Shown: positions 51,399 through 62,271, counted from the stretch's first letter. The stretch is 64,000 bases of DNA from Erwinia tasmaniensis Et1/99 (GCF_000026185.1 NC_010694.1:2976001-3040000); one strand, 5' to 3'. The notes: generated by a model not told the origin, from the letters alone. A program made the numbers and translations.

Positions 51399-51575
51399 TT
51401 AAAGACGATGGAATGGATAACCAAGACGGGAAAATAGTATACCCGAAACCCCATGGGCCGACAATTAATCGTTTCCAGTTGTGTTATTCCCACCGTATTT
51501 ACCGTATGAGATTACCTGAATGTCGGCCGTAAGAGGTTGACGTGCGTCACACTTTTGTTGAATCGTGTCAGCAAA

Positions 51576-52352
51576 CTATTCCTGCGATTTGACGGTTTGC
51601 CATGCGGCCTCCATTTGCTCCAGACTCGCCTGCTGCATTTCCAGGCCCTGTGCGGCAATAATGTGCTCTACCTGACGGAAACGGCGCTCAAACTTGACGT
51701 TGGCCTTTTGCAGCGCGGTTTCTGCCTTGCTGCCAAGATGACGCGACAGATTGACCGTGGCAAACAGCAGATCGCCAATTTCCTCTTCCAGCTTGTCGCG
51801 ATCTATCACCGACTGCTGCGCTTCGTGCATCACTTCATCAATCTCTTCGTGCACTTTATCCAGCACCGGCCCGAGGGTGTCCCAGTCAAAACCCACGCTG
51901 CTACAGCGCTTCTGGATTTTGTGGGCGCGCATCAGGGCCGGTAGCGCCTGGGGAATATCATCCAGCGCCGAGTGCTGTGCTTTCTCGGCACGCTCGGCGC
52001 TTTTGATCTGTTCCCAGTTCATCTGCTCCACATCGCGGCCCTGTGCGCGGGCAAAGAGATGCGGATGGCGGCGCTCCAGCTTATCGCCGATCGCCATGCA
52101 GATATCATCAAAGTTGAAATGCCCCTGCTCCTGGGCCATCTGGGCGTAAAACACCACCTGGAAAAGCAGGTCACCCAGTTCGCCGCGCAGATCGTCATAA
52201 TCGGCACGATTAATGGCATCGAGCACTTCGTAAGCTTCTTCCAGCGTATAGGGCGCAATGGAGGCAAAAGTCTGCCGGCGATCCCACGGGCAGCCGTTTT
52301 CCGGATCGCGCAGGGTTTTCATGATGCCCAGCAGGCGATCGAGAGAGTTCAT
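51576..52352 (-). CDS. mazG: Nucleoside triphosphate pyrophosphohydrolase MazG
   Basis: A 258-residue dNTP/NTP pyrophosphatase with two MazG domains: LRDPENGCPWDRRQTFASIA and EEAYEVLDAI ... LRGELGDLLFQVVFY in the first, and EEIDEVMHEA ... LEEEIGDLLFATVNL in the second. The start at 52352 (MNSLDRLLGIM) matches E. coli MazG; an ATG four codons upstream is possible. It lies 36 bp after relA. In E. coli MazG is linked to the stringent response and the MazEF toxin pair; no mazEF genes are seen here. Confidence 0.95.
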   Translation of the reverse strand: MNSLDRLLGIMKTLRDPENGCPWDRRQTFASIAPYTLEEAYEVLDAINRADYDDLRGELGDLLFQVVFYAQMAQEQGHFNFDDICMAIGDKLERRHPHLFARAQGRDVEQMNWEQIKSAERAEKAQHSALDDIPQALPALMRAHKIQKRCSSVGFDWDTLGPVLDKVHEEIDEVMHEAQQSVIDRDKLEEEIGDLLFATVNLSRHLGSKAETALQKANVKFERRFRQVEHIIAAQGLEMQQASLEQMEAAWQTVKSQE

Positions 52353-52388
52353 CGTTTTATCCATTTATGTTTTATTGGGTCAGACCGA

Positions 52389-54623
52389 TCAATGCAGACG
52401 CCTGGCGTCAATGATATCGGGCACCTGATTCAGACGCGCCAATACCCGGCTCAGTACCTGCTGATTATAAATTTCAATGTCCATATCAATGGTTGCCAGC
52501 TGTTTTTTAGTCTCGCTATGGCTGGAAACGCCGAGCACATTCACCTTTTCATTGGCAAGGATAGTGGTGATATCGCGCAGCAGACCGCTGCGGTCGTTTG
52601 CAGTCACGCGCACCACCAGGGAATAGCCGCTGGAATAGGTTTCTCCCCACACCGCATCGACGATCCGCTCCGGCGCGTGTGATATCAGGTCGGCCAGCTG
52701 GTCACAGTCGGAACGGTGAATGGAAATACCGCGCCCCTGGGTGATAAATCCGGTGATGTCGTCACCGGGTATCGGCTGACAGCAGCGCGCAATATGATGC
52801 ATCAGGTTGCCAACGCCCTCGACCACCACGCGCCCGCTCTCTTTACTGCGCGGTACGCTGTTGGAGGTTTTCTGCGTTAGCTGGCGCAGCGCCTCGCGAT
52901 CTTCTTCTTCGGCGCTCAGCTTATGCAGCTTCGACTGTAGGAAGTTACTCATCTGATTCAGACGCACGTCGCCGCCGCCAATCGCCGCCAGCAGTTCGTC
53001 CAGCGAATTGTAGTTATAGCGCGGCAGCAGGACCTTTTCTGCCTCTTTGAGGCTGATATCCAGATGACTCAGTTCGTTGTCGAGGATCTGTCGGCCGGCA
53101 ATAATATTTTTGTCGCGGTCCTGCTTACGGAACCAGGCGTGGATCTTTGAGCGCCCTCGGCTGGTGGTGACATAGCCAAGATTTGGATTCAGCCAGTCGC
53201 GGCTAGGATTGGGCTGCTTCTGGGTGATGATGTCGATCTGATCGCCCATTTGCAGCTGATAGGTGAAGGGGACGATACGCCCGCCAATTTTCGCCCCGAT
53301 GCAGCGGTGACCGATATCACTGTGGATATGGTAGGCGAAGTCCAGCGGCGTCGAACCGGCAGGCAGATCGACCACATCCCCCTTCGGCGTAAAGACATAA
53401 ACCCGATCGTCAAAGACCTGACTGCGCACTTCGTCAAGCATTTCGCCGGAGTCGGCCATCTCTTCCTGCCAGGTGATCAGCTTACGCAGCCAGGCGATGC
53501 GCTCTTCGTGACCGGATGCACCGCGTGCGCTGCCGCCAACGCCCCCTTCCTTATACTTCCAGTGCGCGGCAACGCCCAGCTCCGCATCTTCATGCATCTG
53601 GCGCGTGCGGATCTGGATCTCGACGGTTTTGCCTTTCGGCCCCAGCACCACGGTGTGGATAGACTGATAACCGTTGGGTTTGGGATTGGCAACATAGTCA
53701 TCAAACTCGCTCGGCAAGTGCCGATAAAGCGTATGCACGATACCCAGTGCGCCATAACAGTCCTGCAAACGTTCAGCAACGATGCGTACCGCACGCACGT
53801 CAAACAGCTCGTCGAATGCCAGCGACTTTTTCTGCATCTTACGCCAGATGCTGTAGATATGTTTCGGGCGGCCATACACCTCGGCCTTCACCCCTTCCTT
53901 AACTATTTCGGTGCGCAGTGACTGAACAAAGGTATCGATATAATCTTCGCGATCGATGCGCCGCTCGTGCAGCAGTTTGGCGATGCGCTTGTACTCTTCC
54001 GGGTGCAGGTAGCGGAAACAGAAATCCTCCAGCTCCCATTTAAGCTGGCCAATTCCCAGGCGATTCGCCAGCGGGGCATAGATATTGGTGCACTCTTTCG
54101 CCGCCAGCACGCGCTCATCTTCCGGCGCATCTTTCACTTCGCGCAGGTGGGCGATACGCTCCGCCAGCTTGATCACCACACAGCGAAAATCTTCGACCAT
54201 CGCCAGCAGCATACGGCGCACGTTATCCACCTGCTCGGAGGCCATCGAGTCATTATGCGTGGCTTTTAACTGGCGAATGGCATCCATATCACGCACGCCG
54301 TGCACCAGCGAGACGATGGGTTGACCAAACTGCGCTTCAAGCACGTCTTCAGTCACCACGTTGGCATTGGCCAGCGGGAAGAGCAGGGCCGCGCTTAATG
54401 TCTCATTATCCATGCTGAGCATGGAGAGGATTTCCACCATCTCCACGCCGCGCCACAGCAGCAGCGGCGCATTGGGATGATTTTTCGTCGCCGTGTCGCA
54501 ATAGCGCCAGGTATCGGCCAGTCGCTCACATGACTGCGGGTTAGAGATCCCCAGCCCGGCGATCCATTGATCGAGTGCAAACTCGCCAGCCGTATTAAGA
54601 TGCGCACTTCTTACCGCAACCAT
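52389..54623 (-). CDS. relA: GTP pyrophosphokinase RelA
   Basis: The 744-residue ribosome-associated (p)ppGpp synthetase (E. coli 744). It has an N-terminal inactive HD-type domain, a synthetase domain (VYGRPKHIYSIWRKMQKKSL; NPKPNGYQSIHTVV), a TGS domain (VYVFTPKGDVVDLPAGSTPLDFAY) and a C-terminal ACT domain. The start at 54623 (MVAVRSAHLN) is conserved; the upstream ATG at 54638 adds five residues. It is 32 bp from rlmD. Confidence 0.98.
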   Translation of the reverse strand: MVAVRSAHLNTAGEFALDQWIAGLGISNPQSCERLADTWRYCDTATKNHPNAPLLLWRGVEMVEILSMLSMDNETLSAALLFPLANANVVTEDVLEAQFGQPIVSLVHGVRDMDAIRQLKATHNDSMASEQVDNVRRMLLAMVEDFRCVVIKLAERIAHLREVKDAPEDERVLAAKECTNIYAPLANRLGIGQLKWELEDFCFRYLHPEEYKRIAKLLHERRIDREDYIDTFVQSLRTEIVKEGVKAEVYGRPKHIYSIWRKMQKKSLAFDELFDVRAVRIVAERLQDCYGALGIVHTLYRHLPSEFDDYVANPKPNGYQSIHTVVLGPKGKTVEIQIRTRQMHEDAELGVAAHWKYKEGGVGGSARGASGHEERIAWLRKLITWQEEMADSGEMLDEVRSQVFDDRVYVFTPKGDVVDLPAGSTPLDFAYHIHSDIGHRCIGAKIGGRIVPFTYQLQMGDQIDIITQKQPNPSRDWLNPNLGYVTTSRGRSKIHAWFRKQDRDKNIIAGRQILDNELSHLDISLKEAEKVLLPRYNYNSLDELLAAIGGGDVRLNQMSNFLQSKLHKLSAEEEDREALRQLTQKTSNSVPRSKESGRVVVEGVGNLMHHIARCCQPIPGDDITGFITQGRGISIHRSDCDQLADLISHAPERIVDAVWGETYSSGYSLVVRVTANDRSGLLRDITTILANEKVNVLGVSSHSETKKQLATIDMDIEIYNQQVLSRVLARLNQVPDIIDARRLH

Positions 54624-54655
54624 ATGCTCTCCAGGCATTGTCCCCGTTCAGGAAC

Positions 54656-55972
54656 TTATTTTCGGCTAAACAGCACCATAGATTCCAGGTGCCCGGTATG
54701 GGGAAACATATCAAGCATCGTTACCCTTTCCAATTGGTAGCCGGACGTAAGCAGAATCTCACTGTCGCGCGCAAGCGTAGTGGGATTACAGGAAACGTAG
54801 ACCACTCGCTGCGGCGCAATCTTGATGATATGCGCCATGACTCCCGCGGCACCGGCACGCGCTGGATCGAGTAATACCTTATTGAATCCCTCTACCGCCC
54901 ACGGCTGACGGCTGACATCTTCTTCAAGATTATGCTGCCAGAACGCCACATTATTAAGACAATTTAATTCTGCATTATACCCAGCCTTGGCGACTAAAGC
55001 TGCAACGCCCTCCACTCCCACAACATTTTTAGCAAATTTGCCCATGGGTAGCGTAAAGTTTCCCATTCCACAGAACAGATCCAGCACGCGATCCTCCGGT
55101 TGCAGGTCGAGCCACGCCAGCGCACGCGCGACCATTTGCTGGTTAACGTCATCATTGACCTGAATAAAGTCACGCGGGCTGAATGTCAGGGTCAAATCGT
55201 GCGACTGATAATGTGGCATCCCACCGCTCACCTGCTCCAGCGTGTCGCTTTCAGCCGCCAGAAAGAGTGACAGCCGGTATTGATGCGAAAACCGTTCCAG
55301 TTTTTGCCGATCTTCTGCCGTTAGCGCATCCAGATGACGTAAAACCAGCAGTGACCCGCTATCTGCCTGTACCAGCTCGACGTGGCCAAGGCGGCGCACC
55401 GCCTGCAGGCTGCTTAACACGGCATGGAGAGGCTGGAGCAACGCATTAAGTTCGGGCTTTAATATAGGGCATTGCGAAATATTGACCAGTTCACTGGAGG
55501 ATTTTTCGCGAAACCCCATGTGCAATGTCTGACTTTTAGGCTGGAAGCTAAGCCCAAGGCGCGCACGTCTGCGGTAGCCCCACGGCCGGGAGGCGATGAT
55601 ATCGTCCACCTCTACGGTTTCGCCACGCGGCTTTGACAGCAGTCGACTTAGCGCTTTGGCTTTACTCTCCTGTTGCAGCGTCGGGGAAGCATGCTGCTGC
55701 TGGCAGCCGCCACAGCGGCTATAATGAGGGCAGCGCGGCTCGACGCGCTGCGGGCTGGCTGTCACAATGCGCGTTGCCACTCCGCGTGAAAAATGGCGTT
55801 TATCTTCAATAATGCTGACTTCGGCCACTTCGTCGGGCAATGCTCCCTGCACGAACAGCGCCTTGCCATTATGGTGCGCCACGCCCTGACCAAAGCTGTC
55901 AAGATCATGGACTTTTACGGTAATTGTCTGGCGGGTCGTCACGCGCCTTTTTGCAGAGTAGAATTGCGCCAT
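54656..55972 (-). CDS. rlmD: 23S rRNA (uracil(1939)-C5)-methyltransferase RlmD
   Basis: A 438-residue methyltransferase (RumA). It has an N-terminal TRAM domain ([23 protein letters not shown]), a 4Fe-4S cluster motif ([14 protein letters not shown]), and the SAM-dependent catalytic domain with [24 protein letters not shown] and the nucleophile in [12 protein letters not shown]. It precedes relA and is divergent from barA, in the usual arrangement. Confidence 0.97.
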   Translation of the reverse strand: MAQFYSAKRRVTTRQTITVKVHDLDSFGQGVAHHNGKALFVQGALPDEVAEVSIIEDKRHFSRGVATRIVTASPQRVEPRCPHYSRCGGCQQQHASPTLQQESKAKALSRLLSKPRGETVEVDDIIASRPWGYRRRARLGLSFQPKSQTLHMGFREKSSSELVNISQCPILKPELNALLQPLHAVLSSLQAVRRLGHVELVQADSGSLLVLRHLDALTAEDRQKLERFSHQYRLSLFLAAESDTLEQVSGGMPHYQSHDLTLTFSPRDFIQVNDDVNQQMVARALAWLDLQPEDRVLDLFCGMGNFTLPMGKFAKNVVGVEGVAALVAKAGYNAELNCLNNVAFWQHNLEEDVSRQPWAVEGFNKVLLDPARAGAAGVMAHIIKIAPQRVVYVSCNPTTLARDSEILLTSGYQLERVTMLDMFPHTGHLESMVLFSRK

Positions 55973-56113
55973 TATTTTTTTCGTTCTCGAAAAGTAGACA
56001 TGATGATGGTAAAAAAACGGGCGTAGCCTGGCACAACGTCAGTCATAATTCGACCTCTTCAGGACATAATGCCAAATGGACGGCACCGCGCACTGTCGCA
56101 TACAGGGAATATG

Positions 56114-58843
56114 ATGACTAAATACAGCCTGCGGGCACGCATGATGATTTTAATCCTGGCACCCACGTTGATGATCGGCCTGCTGCTTTCCACTTTTTTT
56201 GTTGTTAACCGCTACAACGAATTACAGAGTCAGCTGACGGATGCCGGGATCAATATTATCGAACCGCTGGCGGTATCCAGCGAGTACGGCATGACGTTTC
56301 ATAGCCGTGAATCGGTACGCCAGCTGGTCAGCCTGCTGCATCGCCGTCATTCGGATATTGTGCGGGCAATTTCCGTTTTCGACGACCACAATCAGCTGTT
56401 CGTGACCTCTAACTACCATCAGTCGCCGGACCTGCTGCGCCTGCCGGACCATATGCCGTTAACAACGCGCTCGATGAAACAGCGTCACGGAAACTCAGTG
56501 ATCCTGCGCACCCCCATTCTCTCTGAAAGCTACTACCCGGATGAATCACCGGACCAGGATGCCAAACCTACCGGTAACACCCTGGGCTACGTCGCCATTG
56601 AGCTGGATCTGCAGTCGGTAAGATTGCAGCAGTATAAAGAGGTGTTTATCTCCACGCTGCTGCTGCTGCTGTGCCTGTGTATTGCCATGCTGTTCGCCTA
56701 TCGTCTGATGCGTGACGTGACCGGCCCGATCCGCAATATGGTCAGTGCCGTTGACCGTATCCGCCGGGGGCAGCTCGACAGCCGCGTGGAAGGTTACATG
56801 CTGGGCGAACTGGACGTGTTGAAAAACGGCATCAACTCGATGGCCATGTCGCTCACCGCCTATCACGAAGAGATGCAGCAGAATATCGACCAGGCCACCT
56901 CTGACCTGCGCGAAACCCTGGAACAGATGGAAATTCAGAACGTCGAGCTGGATCTGGCGAAGCGGCGTGCCCAGGAAGCCGCGCGTATCAAATCGGAGTT
57001 TCTGGCGAACATGTCTCATGAGTTACGTACCCCGCTCAACGGGGTGATCGGTTTTACCCGCCAGACGCTAAAAACCGCGCTCAACTCAACCCAGCGCGAC
57101 TATCTGCATACGATTGAACGCTCGGCCAATAACCTGCTGGGAATTATCAATGACGTGCTGGATTTCTCAAAGCTGGAAGCCGGAAAGCTGGTGCTGGAAA
57201 CCATTCCGTTCCCGCTACGCGCCACGCTGGATGAAGTGGTGGTATTGCTGGCTCAATCCGCGCACGAAAAAGGACTGGAGCTGACGCTAAATATTCAAAG
57301 TGACGTGCCGGATAATATCATTGGCGATCCGATGCGCATGCAGCAAATTATCGTTAATCTGCTGGGCAATGCCATTAAGTTTACCGAATCCGGCAATATC
57401 GATATTCGTGTGGAAAAACGCGCATCGAGCAATAACCGCATGGAGCTGGAAGTACAGATCCATGATACGGGCATCGGCATATCCGACAAACAACAGTCGC
57501 AGCTGTTCCAGGCATTCCGCCAGGCTGATGCCAGCATTTCGCGCCGTCACGGCGGCACCGGGCTGGGGTTGGTGATCACCCAAAAGCTGGTTAATGAGAT
57601 GGGGGGGGAGATATCATTCCACAGCCGTCTGCACCGCGGTTCAACCTTCTGGTTCCACGTCAACCTGGCGCTTAACCCTAACGCCGCCAGCGATCCGCAC
57701 ATCATGGATTGTCTTGAAAACCAACATCTTGCCTACGTGGAGTCCAATCCAGCGGCCGCGAAAGCGGTGCTGGAGATGCTTAACGCCACCCCAATGAAGG
57801 TGAGCTACAGCACCTCACTTGATGAGTTAACGGAAGAGCACTACGATGTGCTGCTAATGGGCCTGCCCGTAATGGAAATGCAGAGTCTTGAAATTGATGA
57901 AGAACAGCTTGCGCCCATGTTACAACGTGGCGGCAGCGTGATAATGGCTCTGCCTTTCCAGATGCAGGTATATGCGGAAGACCTGAAAGCGCGTGGCGTA
58001 ACGGCCTGTCTGATTAAACCGCTTTCCATGACGCGCCTGCTGCCTGTCCTGATCGATCACCATCATCGACGCGACCTGCTGCCACAGGTAGAGCGCACGC
58101 TTCTGCCGCTGCGGGTGATGGCGGTAGATGATAATCCGGCGAACCTTAAGCTTATCGGCGCGCTGCTGGAAGAACTGGTGGTCGATATCGTCCTGTGCGA
58201 CAGCGGCGAGGCGGCGATTGTGCAGGCGCGGCAGCAGCACCTGGACATCATTCTGATGGATATCCAAATGCCTGAAATTGATGGTATTCGCGCCAGTGAG
58301 CTGATCCGCAAACTGCCTCAGCACGCAAATACCCCGATTGTTGCCGTCACCGCTCATGCCATGGATGGGGAACGTGAGCAGCTGATGAACGCGGGCATGA
58401 AAGACTATCTTGCCAAGCCTATCGATGAGCAGAAGCTCGGCCACCTTCTGGCGCGCTATTCGTCAAACGGGCAGCGCGCGCTGCCGCCCGTGGTGGAGGT
58501 TTCGGCCTCTCTCGACTGGGAGATGGCGCTGCGCCAGGCGGCGAATAAGCCCGACCTGGCACGCGATCTCTTGCAAATGCTGGTCGACTTCCTGCCGGAG
58601 GTACAAAACCTGGTGGAGCAGTATACGGCAGAGAACAATATCAGCGCCCTGCGCGAAATCATTCATAAACTTCACGGCAGCGCCAGCTATAGCGGCGTAC
58701 CGCGCATGAAACAGCTATGTCTACAGCTGGAGCAAAATCTACGCCACGGCGACGACATTACGGCGTCAGAGCCTGAGCTGCTGGAACTGTTGGACGAAAT
58801 GCACAACGTGGCGCGACTGGCGAAGGAACGGCTGCAACGCTAG
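56114..58843 (+). CDS. barA: Hybrid sensor histidine kinase BarA
   Basis: A 909-residue tripartite sensor kinase (E. coli 918). Domains are membrane helix 1 (about 10-31), a periplasmic sensor region, helix 2 (about 175-195), HAMP, HisKA with His302 in [15 protein letters not shown], HATPase ([13 protein letters not shown]), a receiver with Asp716 in [13 protein letters not shown] and a C-terminal HPt with His851 in [12 protein letters not shown]. All phosphorelay residues are present. BarA phosphorylates UvrY, which activates csrB, whose gene lies 3 kb away. The start at 56114 ([11 protein letters not shown]) matches E. coli. Confidence 0.97.
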   Translation: MTKYSLRARMMILILAPTLMIGLLLSTFFVVNRYNELQSQLTDAGINIIEPLAVSSEYGMTFHSRESVRQLVSLLHRRHSDIVRAISVFDDHNQLFVTSNYHQSPDLLRLPDHMPLTTRSMKQRHGNSVILRTPILSESYYPDESPDQDAKPTGNTLGYVAIELDLQSVRLQQYKEVFISTLLLLLCLCIAMLFAYRLMRDVTGPIRNMVSAVDRIRRGQLDSRVEGYMLGELDVLKNGINSMAMSLTAYHEEMQQNIDQATSDLRETLEQMEIQNVELDLAKRRAQEAARIKSEFLANMSHELRTPLNGVIGFTRQTLKTALNSTQRDYLHTIERSANNLLGIINDVLDFSKLEAGKLVLETIPFPLRATLDEVVVLLAQSAHEKGLELTLNIQSDVPDNIIGDPMRMQQIIVNLLGNAIKFTESGNIDIRVEKRASSNNRMELEVQIHDTGIGISDKQQSQLFQAFRQADASISRRHGGTGLGLVITQKLVNEMGGEISFHSRLHRGSTFWFHVNLALNPNAASDPHIMDCLENQHLAYVESNPAAAKAVLEMLNATPMKVSYSTSLDELTEEHYDVLLMGLPVMEMQSLEIDEEQLAPMLQRGGSVIMALPFQMQVYAEDLKARGVTACLIKPLSMTRLLPVLIDHHHRRDLLPQVERTLLPLRVMAVDDNPANLKLIGALLEELVVDIVLCDSGEAAIVQARQQHLDIILMDIQMPEIDGIRASELIRKLPQHANTPIVAVTAHAMDGEREQLMNAGMKDYLAKPIDEQKLGHLLARYSSNGQRALPPVVEVSASLDWEMALRQAANKPDLARDLLQMLVDFLPEVQNLVEQYTAENNISALREIIHKLHGSASYSGVPRMKQLCLQLEQNLRHGDDITASEPELLELLDEMHNVARLAKERLQR

Positions 58844-58912
58844 CATCAGCGGGCTGAACGCTACCGGCTGAGCCACGCCGTGGTAACGCCCGCTGCCCAA
58901 CGTCGCTGATGA

Positions 58913-60052
58913 CTATATTTGCCGTCCGATATTGAGGGTAGCGGCAACGTTACGCGCCGCCATACGCACATTTTCAGCGGCCTCACGTAGCGCGTCATCC
59001 AGGCTACAGATGCGGTAAATCACGCTGAAAACCGCATCCAGCCCGTGCTGATGCACCACGCCCACATCCCTGGAGAGACTGCCGGCAATCGCGATCACCG
59101 GCTTGTGATACCGTTTCGCCACCCGCGCCACCCCCACGGGCACTTTACCCTGAACGGTCTGGCTGTCGATGCGCCCTTCTCCGGTGATCACCAGCGTAGC
59201 ATCCCGCACTAGCGCATCCAGCCCGAGCGCATCGGTAACAATATCAATCCCCGGACGCAGCGTGGCACCGCAGAAGGCATAAAGCCCGGCGCCCATGCCG
59301 CCCGCGGCACCGCCACCGGCAAGGGGCAGCACATCATGGTGCAACTCTCGCTGGATCAGCGCCGCAAAGTGTTTCAGCGCGTGGTCCAGCTGCACCACCT
59401 GCTCGGGCGTGGCCCCTTTTTGTGGGCCAAACACGGCGGATGCGCCCTGCTCTCCGGTCAACGTATTGGACACGTCGCAGGCAACATCAATCTGGCAATC
59501 GGCAATGCGTCGGTCAAAACCGCTAAGATCGATAGAAGCCAGCCGCGCCAGCTCTGCACCGCCGTGGCCAATACATTTGCCCTGCCGATCCAGCAGCTTC
59601 GCGCCCAGCGCCTGGATCATCCCCGCCCCGCCGTCATTGGTCGCACTGCCGCCAATGCCGATTATCATCCGTTTGACCCCCTTATCCAGCGCATCGCGCA
59701 TCAGTTCTCCTGTGCCCCAACTGGTTGCGGTCATCGCATTGCGCCGCGCTAAGGGTACGCCCTCCAGGCCGCTGGCAGCCGCCATTTCGATAATGGCGCA
59801 CTGCCCGTCGCCGGACAGGCCATAGAATGCATCAACGGGGTTCCCCAACGGCCCGGTAGCGGGCAGAGAGATGATTTTTCCCGCTGTTGCGGCGACCATG
59901 GCGTCAACCGTCCCTTCGCCGCCGTCGGCAACCGGCAGTTTGATATATTGCGCATGGGGAAATATTTCGCGGAAGCCCAGTTCAATCTGGGTGGCGACCT
60001 GTAAGGCAGAGAGGCTTTCTTTGTAAGAATCAGGCGCGATAACAATTTTCAT
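58913..60052 (-). CDS. Glycerate kinase (GarK/GlxK family)
   Basis: A 379-residue type I glycerate 2-kinase: MKIVIAPDSYKESLSALQVA at the start, PVADGGEGTVDAMV and the MIIGIGGSATNDGGAGMIQALGA motif, all diagnostic. It phosphorylates glycerate from galactarate/glucarate or glyoxylate breakdown. The usual partners (garD, garL, garR) are not adjacent here, so it may serve another pathway. It stands alone, convergent with barA. Confidence 0.93.
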   Translation of the reverse strand: MKIVIAPDSYKESLSALQVATQIELGFREIFPHAQYIKLPVADGGEGTVDAMVAATAGKIISLPATGPLGNPVDAFYGLSGDGQCAIIEMAAASGLEGVPLARRNAMTATSWGTGELMRDALDKGVKRMIIGIGGSATNDGGAGMIQALGAKLLDRQGKCIGHGGAELARLASIDLSGFDRRIADCQIDVACDVSNTLTGEQGASAVFGPQKGATPEQVVQLDHALKHFAALIQRELHHDVLPLAGGGAAGGMGAGLYAFCGATLRPGIDIVTDALGLDALVRDATLVITGEGRIDSQTVQGKVPVGVARVAKRYHKPVIAIAGSLSRDVGVVHQHGLDAVFSVIYRICSLDDALREAAENVRMAARNVAATLNIGRQI

Positions 60053-60159
60053 CGGATGTTTCCTGGCGCAAAGTGGTGGATCGGATGCCCAGGAGTCCCC
60101 TTTTTAACCGCGCGCATACCAGGCGGCGAACCGGTAAAAAGTCCGCCCCTGTCGGCCCT

Positions 60160-60609
60160 TTAGCCTAAAAGTTTAGCCCACTGCTCAACCCACGGCGAGG
60201 TCACCTCTTCAGGTTCCGGGTGGTCGCACGCGTCGACCATCAGAACTTCGCCCACACGCACCGCGCTCTGTTCAGACAACAGCGCGTCGAACTTTTTGCC
60301 AGCGCCGCAGAAGTTGTCATAGCTGCTGTCGCCAAGAGCGATAATGCCGTAGCGCAGATCGGGCTGATGGCCCAGGTTATCTTTTACAGACTGATACAGC
60401 GGTACAATGCAGTCCGGCAGATCGCCATGCCCCGTGGTTGAGGTGACAACCAGCACCACTTTACCGGCATAGCGTTGCCACTCTTCCAGCGTGGGGTCGT
60501 CAAAAACCGTGACCTGGTGGCCCGACTGCGCCAGTATAGATTCTGCTTCTTCAGCCACTAACAGCGCGTTTCCATAAACGGTGCCAACAAAAATGCCTAC
60601 TTCAGCCAT
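60160..60609 (-). CDS. yqcA: Flavodoxin-like protein YqcA (MioC family)
   Basis: A 149-residue FMN-binding protein of the short flavodoxin type. The phosphate-binding loop [14 protein letters not shown] and the [13 protein letters not shown] and [18 protein letters not shown] segments are typical. The start at 60609 (MAEVGIFVG) gives the E. coli YqcA length. It directly follows truC (21 bp), as in E. coli. The electron partner is not known from sequence. Confidence 0.94.
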   Translation of the reverse strand: MAEVGIFVGTVYGNALLVAEEAESILAQSGHQVTVFDDPTLEEWQRYAGKVVLVVTSTTGHGDLPDCIVPLYQSVKDNLGHQPDLRYGIIALGDSSYDNFCGAGKKFDALLSEQSAVRVGEVLMVDACDHPEPEEVTSPWVEQWAKLLG

Positions 60610-60630
60610 CATTTTCTCCATCGATCTTGC

Positions 60631-61398
60631 TTAATTTTGTGTCACTTCCGTCACCTGCGCGGTGCGCATCACTTCAGGCAAACTCGCCCGCCAGCCAAAC
60701 TGATTGATTATCTTCTGCCAGACCTCATCCAGCCCGGCGCGCAATATCAGCGGCTCTGAGGTCACGGGATGCGTCAGGCTGAGCTCACTGGCATGCAGCA
60801 TCAGGCGATCCATGCCGAAGTTTGCTGCCGCAGAGCGGTTCTGCTTTAAGTCGCCGTGAGCACTGTCGCCGATAATGGGATGACGTAAGTGGGTCATATG
60901 GCGACGCAGCTGATGTTTTCGTCCGGATTCAGGCAGCATCTCCACCAATGAATAGCGTGACGTTTCGTAACGCCCGACCGGCACCGGCAGTTCAGCGGTC
61001 GCGATACCACGCCAGTGTGTCACCGCCGGCTGCGGGGCTTTTTCCGGCTGACTAAATTTATCCGCGATTTTATCCAGCTCTTCCGTCAGTGGATAATCAA
61101 GCGTTTCGGCCCCCGCCAGCCAGCCGCGCACCACCGCATGATAGGTTTTTTGCAGCTGATGCAGCTCAAACTGCTGCGAAAGCAGGCGGGCAACGTCGCT
61201 GGACAGCGCCATCAGCAGGACGCCGGAAGTCGGACGATCGAGGCGGTGAACGGTAAAGACGTGCTGGCCAATCTGATCGCGCACCGTCTGCATGGCAAAC
61301 ACGGTTTCATGTCGGTCGAGCCAGCTGCGATGTACCAGCATCCCGGACGGTTTATTGACCGCCACCAGCCAACGATCCTGATAGATAATCTCCAGCAT
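60631..61398 (-). CDS. truC: tRNA pseudouridine(65) synthase TruC
   Basis: A 255-residue RluA-family pseudouridine synthase. The catalytic Asp is in VHRLDRPTSGVLLMAL (Asp54), with GRKHQLRRHMTHLRHPI as the second signature. It modifies uridine 65 of isoleucine and aspartate tRNAs in E. coli. It overlaps the yqcC stop by 1 bp and belongs to the yqcC-truC-yqcA cluster. Confidence 0.95.
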   Translation of the reverse strand: MLEIIYQDRWLVAVNKPSGMLVHRSWLDRHETVFAMQTVRDQIGQHVFTVHRLDRPTSGVLLMALSSDVARLLSQQFELHQLQKTYHAVVRGWLAGAETLDYPLTEELDKIADKFSQPEKAPQPAVTHWRGIATAELPVPVGRYETSRYSLVEMLPESGRKHQLRRHMTHLRHPIIGDSAHGDLKQNRSAAANFGMDRLMLHASELSLTHPVTSEPLILRAGLDEVWQKIINQFGWRASLPEVMRTAQVTEVTQN

Positions 61399-61721
61399 TA
61401 TGGCGACTCAAACAGCTGGTCAAACTCATTGAGCAAGTGCAGCAGCCGTGCGCGTTCAGTGACCTCTCCTTCCAGCGCAACTTCATAGTAGGGAGCAATG
61501 GCCATCGACACCGGCAGCGGGGCGCCCGCGTCCAGCAGCGCCTGCATTTTTGGCAAAAGTATCCACTGTAGCCACTGTAAAGGCGTCATGGTATCAAGGC
61601 AGAAGGGTTCAGTACTGCTGAAGGCTTCGCTGACAGGGGCGACGTGTTGCCATAATCCGGCCTGTTTGAGTAACGATCCTATCGCCAGCAATCGTTGCTG
61701 AACCTGCTGTTCGCGGCTCAT
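61398..61721 (-). CDS. yqcC: YqcC-family protein
   Basis: A 107-residue soluble protein matching the YqcC family: FCLDTMTPLQWLQWILLPKMQALL and SMAIAPYYEVAL are conserved with E. coli YqcC (109). The start at 61721 (MSREQQVQQRLLAIG) is chosen by this alignment; the longer frame adds 31 residues reading back into the csrB terminator region. Function is unknown. It shares a cluster with truC and yqcA. Confidence 0.92.
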   Translation of the reverse strand: MSREQQVQQRLLAIGSLLKQAGLWQHVAPVSEAFSSTEPFCLDTMTPLQWLQWILLPKMQALLDAGAPLPVSMAIAPYYEVALEGEVTERARLLHLLNEFDQLFESP

Positions 61722-61800
61722 GGGCAACCTCATTAAATCAATTGGGGTGAAAAGAGCGCAAAGCATATCATTCGCGCCGGTTTCTGGGAAAAGTATCAAC

Positions 61801-61831
61801 AAAAAAAGGGGCACTGTTTACACAGTGCCCC
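61801..61831 (-). terminator. csrB terminator
   Basis: GGGGCACTGT (61808-61817) and ACAGTGCCCC (61822-61831) form a perfect 10-bp stem with a TTAC loop, followed on the minus strand by seven T residues. Confidence 0.96.
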
Positions 61832-61972
61832 CGGTTCGTTCGCAGCGGTCCAGCTACCTTTATGCTCCCTGCTCATCCTTGAAAACTATTCCTTTCGCTC
61901 TCCTGAGCAAACATCTTCCTGACGGTAATCCTTTGACATCCCTGAACGCCTACAATCCTGTACGGCTCACAT

Positions 61973-62172
61973 TCTCCGTCCTGGAGGTGTCCTTTACCTC
62001 TTCCTGAGGTCTCCTGCGCTTCATCCCGAAGCCTGTCCCTGCTCTATCATCCCGATAGTGATCCTGGCATCATCCATAACTGCCGAATATCCTTTCCGGC
62101 GCGTCTCCATCCTGGAGGTATCCTTTACCTCTTCCTGAGGGATCCCGTGCTCCATTTTGAAGCCTGTCCCTG
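61973..62172. repeat. Internal duplication in csrB (two 69-bp copies)
   Basis: 61973-62041 and 62104-62172 are identical at 59 of 69 positions with no gap, 131 bp apart. Each copy carries the AGGATACC/AGGACACC, CTCAGGAAGAG and GGGACAGGCTTC elements, so the duplication adds several CsrA-binding hairpins. Confidence 0.85.
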
Positions 62173-62263
62173 ATACATCATCCTGATGGGTTCGATGAGC
62201 ACATCATCCTGATGTTAATCTCATCTCATGCGACTCTTTCGCAACGGGGGTCATTGTGCCTGA

Positions 62264-62271
62264 ATAACATA
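62264..62271 (-). promoter_or_regulatory. Possible -10 element of csrB
   Basis: On the minus strand TATGTTAT (complement of ATAACATA, 62264-62271) precedes the first GGA hairpin by about 50 bp. A start near 62256 is estimated. No good -35 is seen, as expected for an activator-dependent promoter. Confidence 0.35.

Larger units (their letters stand above)
61801..62256 (-). ncRNA. csrB: CsrB small RNA (CsrA/RsmA-sequestering)
   Basis: The minus strand between yqcC and syd, the E. coli csrB locus, carries more than 20 GGA motifs, many in hairpin loops such as CATCAGGATGATG, CTCCAGGATGGAG and CTCAGGAAGAG. The 3' end (TCAAGGATGAGCAGGGAGC, then GTAGCTGGA) closely resembles E. coli csrB and ends in a strong terminator. 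CsrB binds many copies of CsrA and relieves translational control. The start is estimated from a possible -10 element at 62264-62271. At about 455 nt it is longer than E. coli csrB (about 370), because of an internal duplication. Confidence 0.95.

Noticed and set aside
61720..62007. 95-codon plus-strand frame across the yqcC-csrB region
   Set aside because: The region is explained by csrB and its terminator on the minus strand.
61858..62235. Repeated CCTGA/TCCTG blocks resembling a short tandem repeat or CRISPR-like array
   Set aside because: There is no fixed repeat and spacer length. The blocks are the GGA hairpin motifs of csrB read on the other strand.
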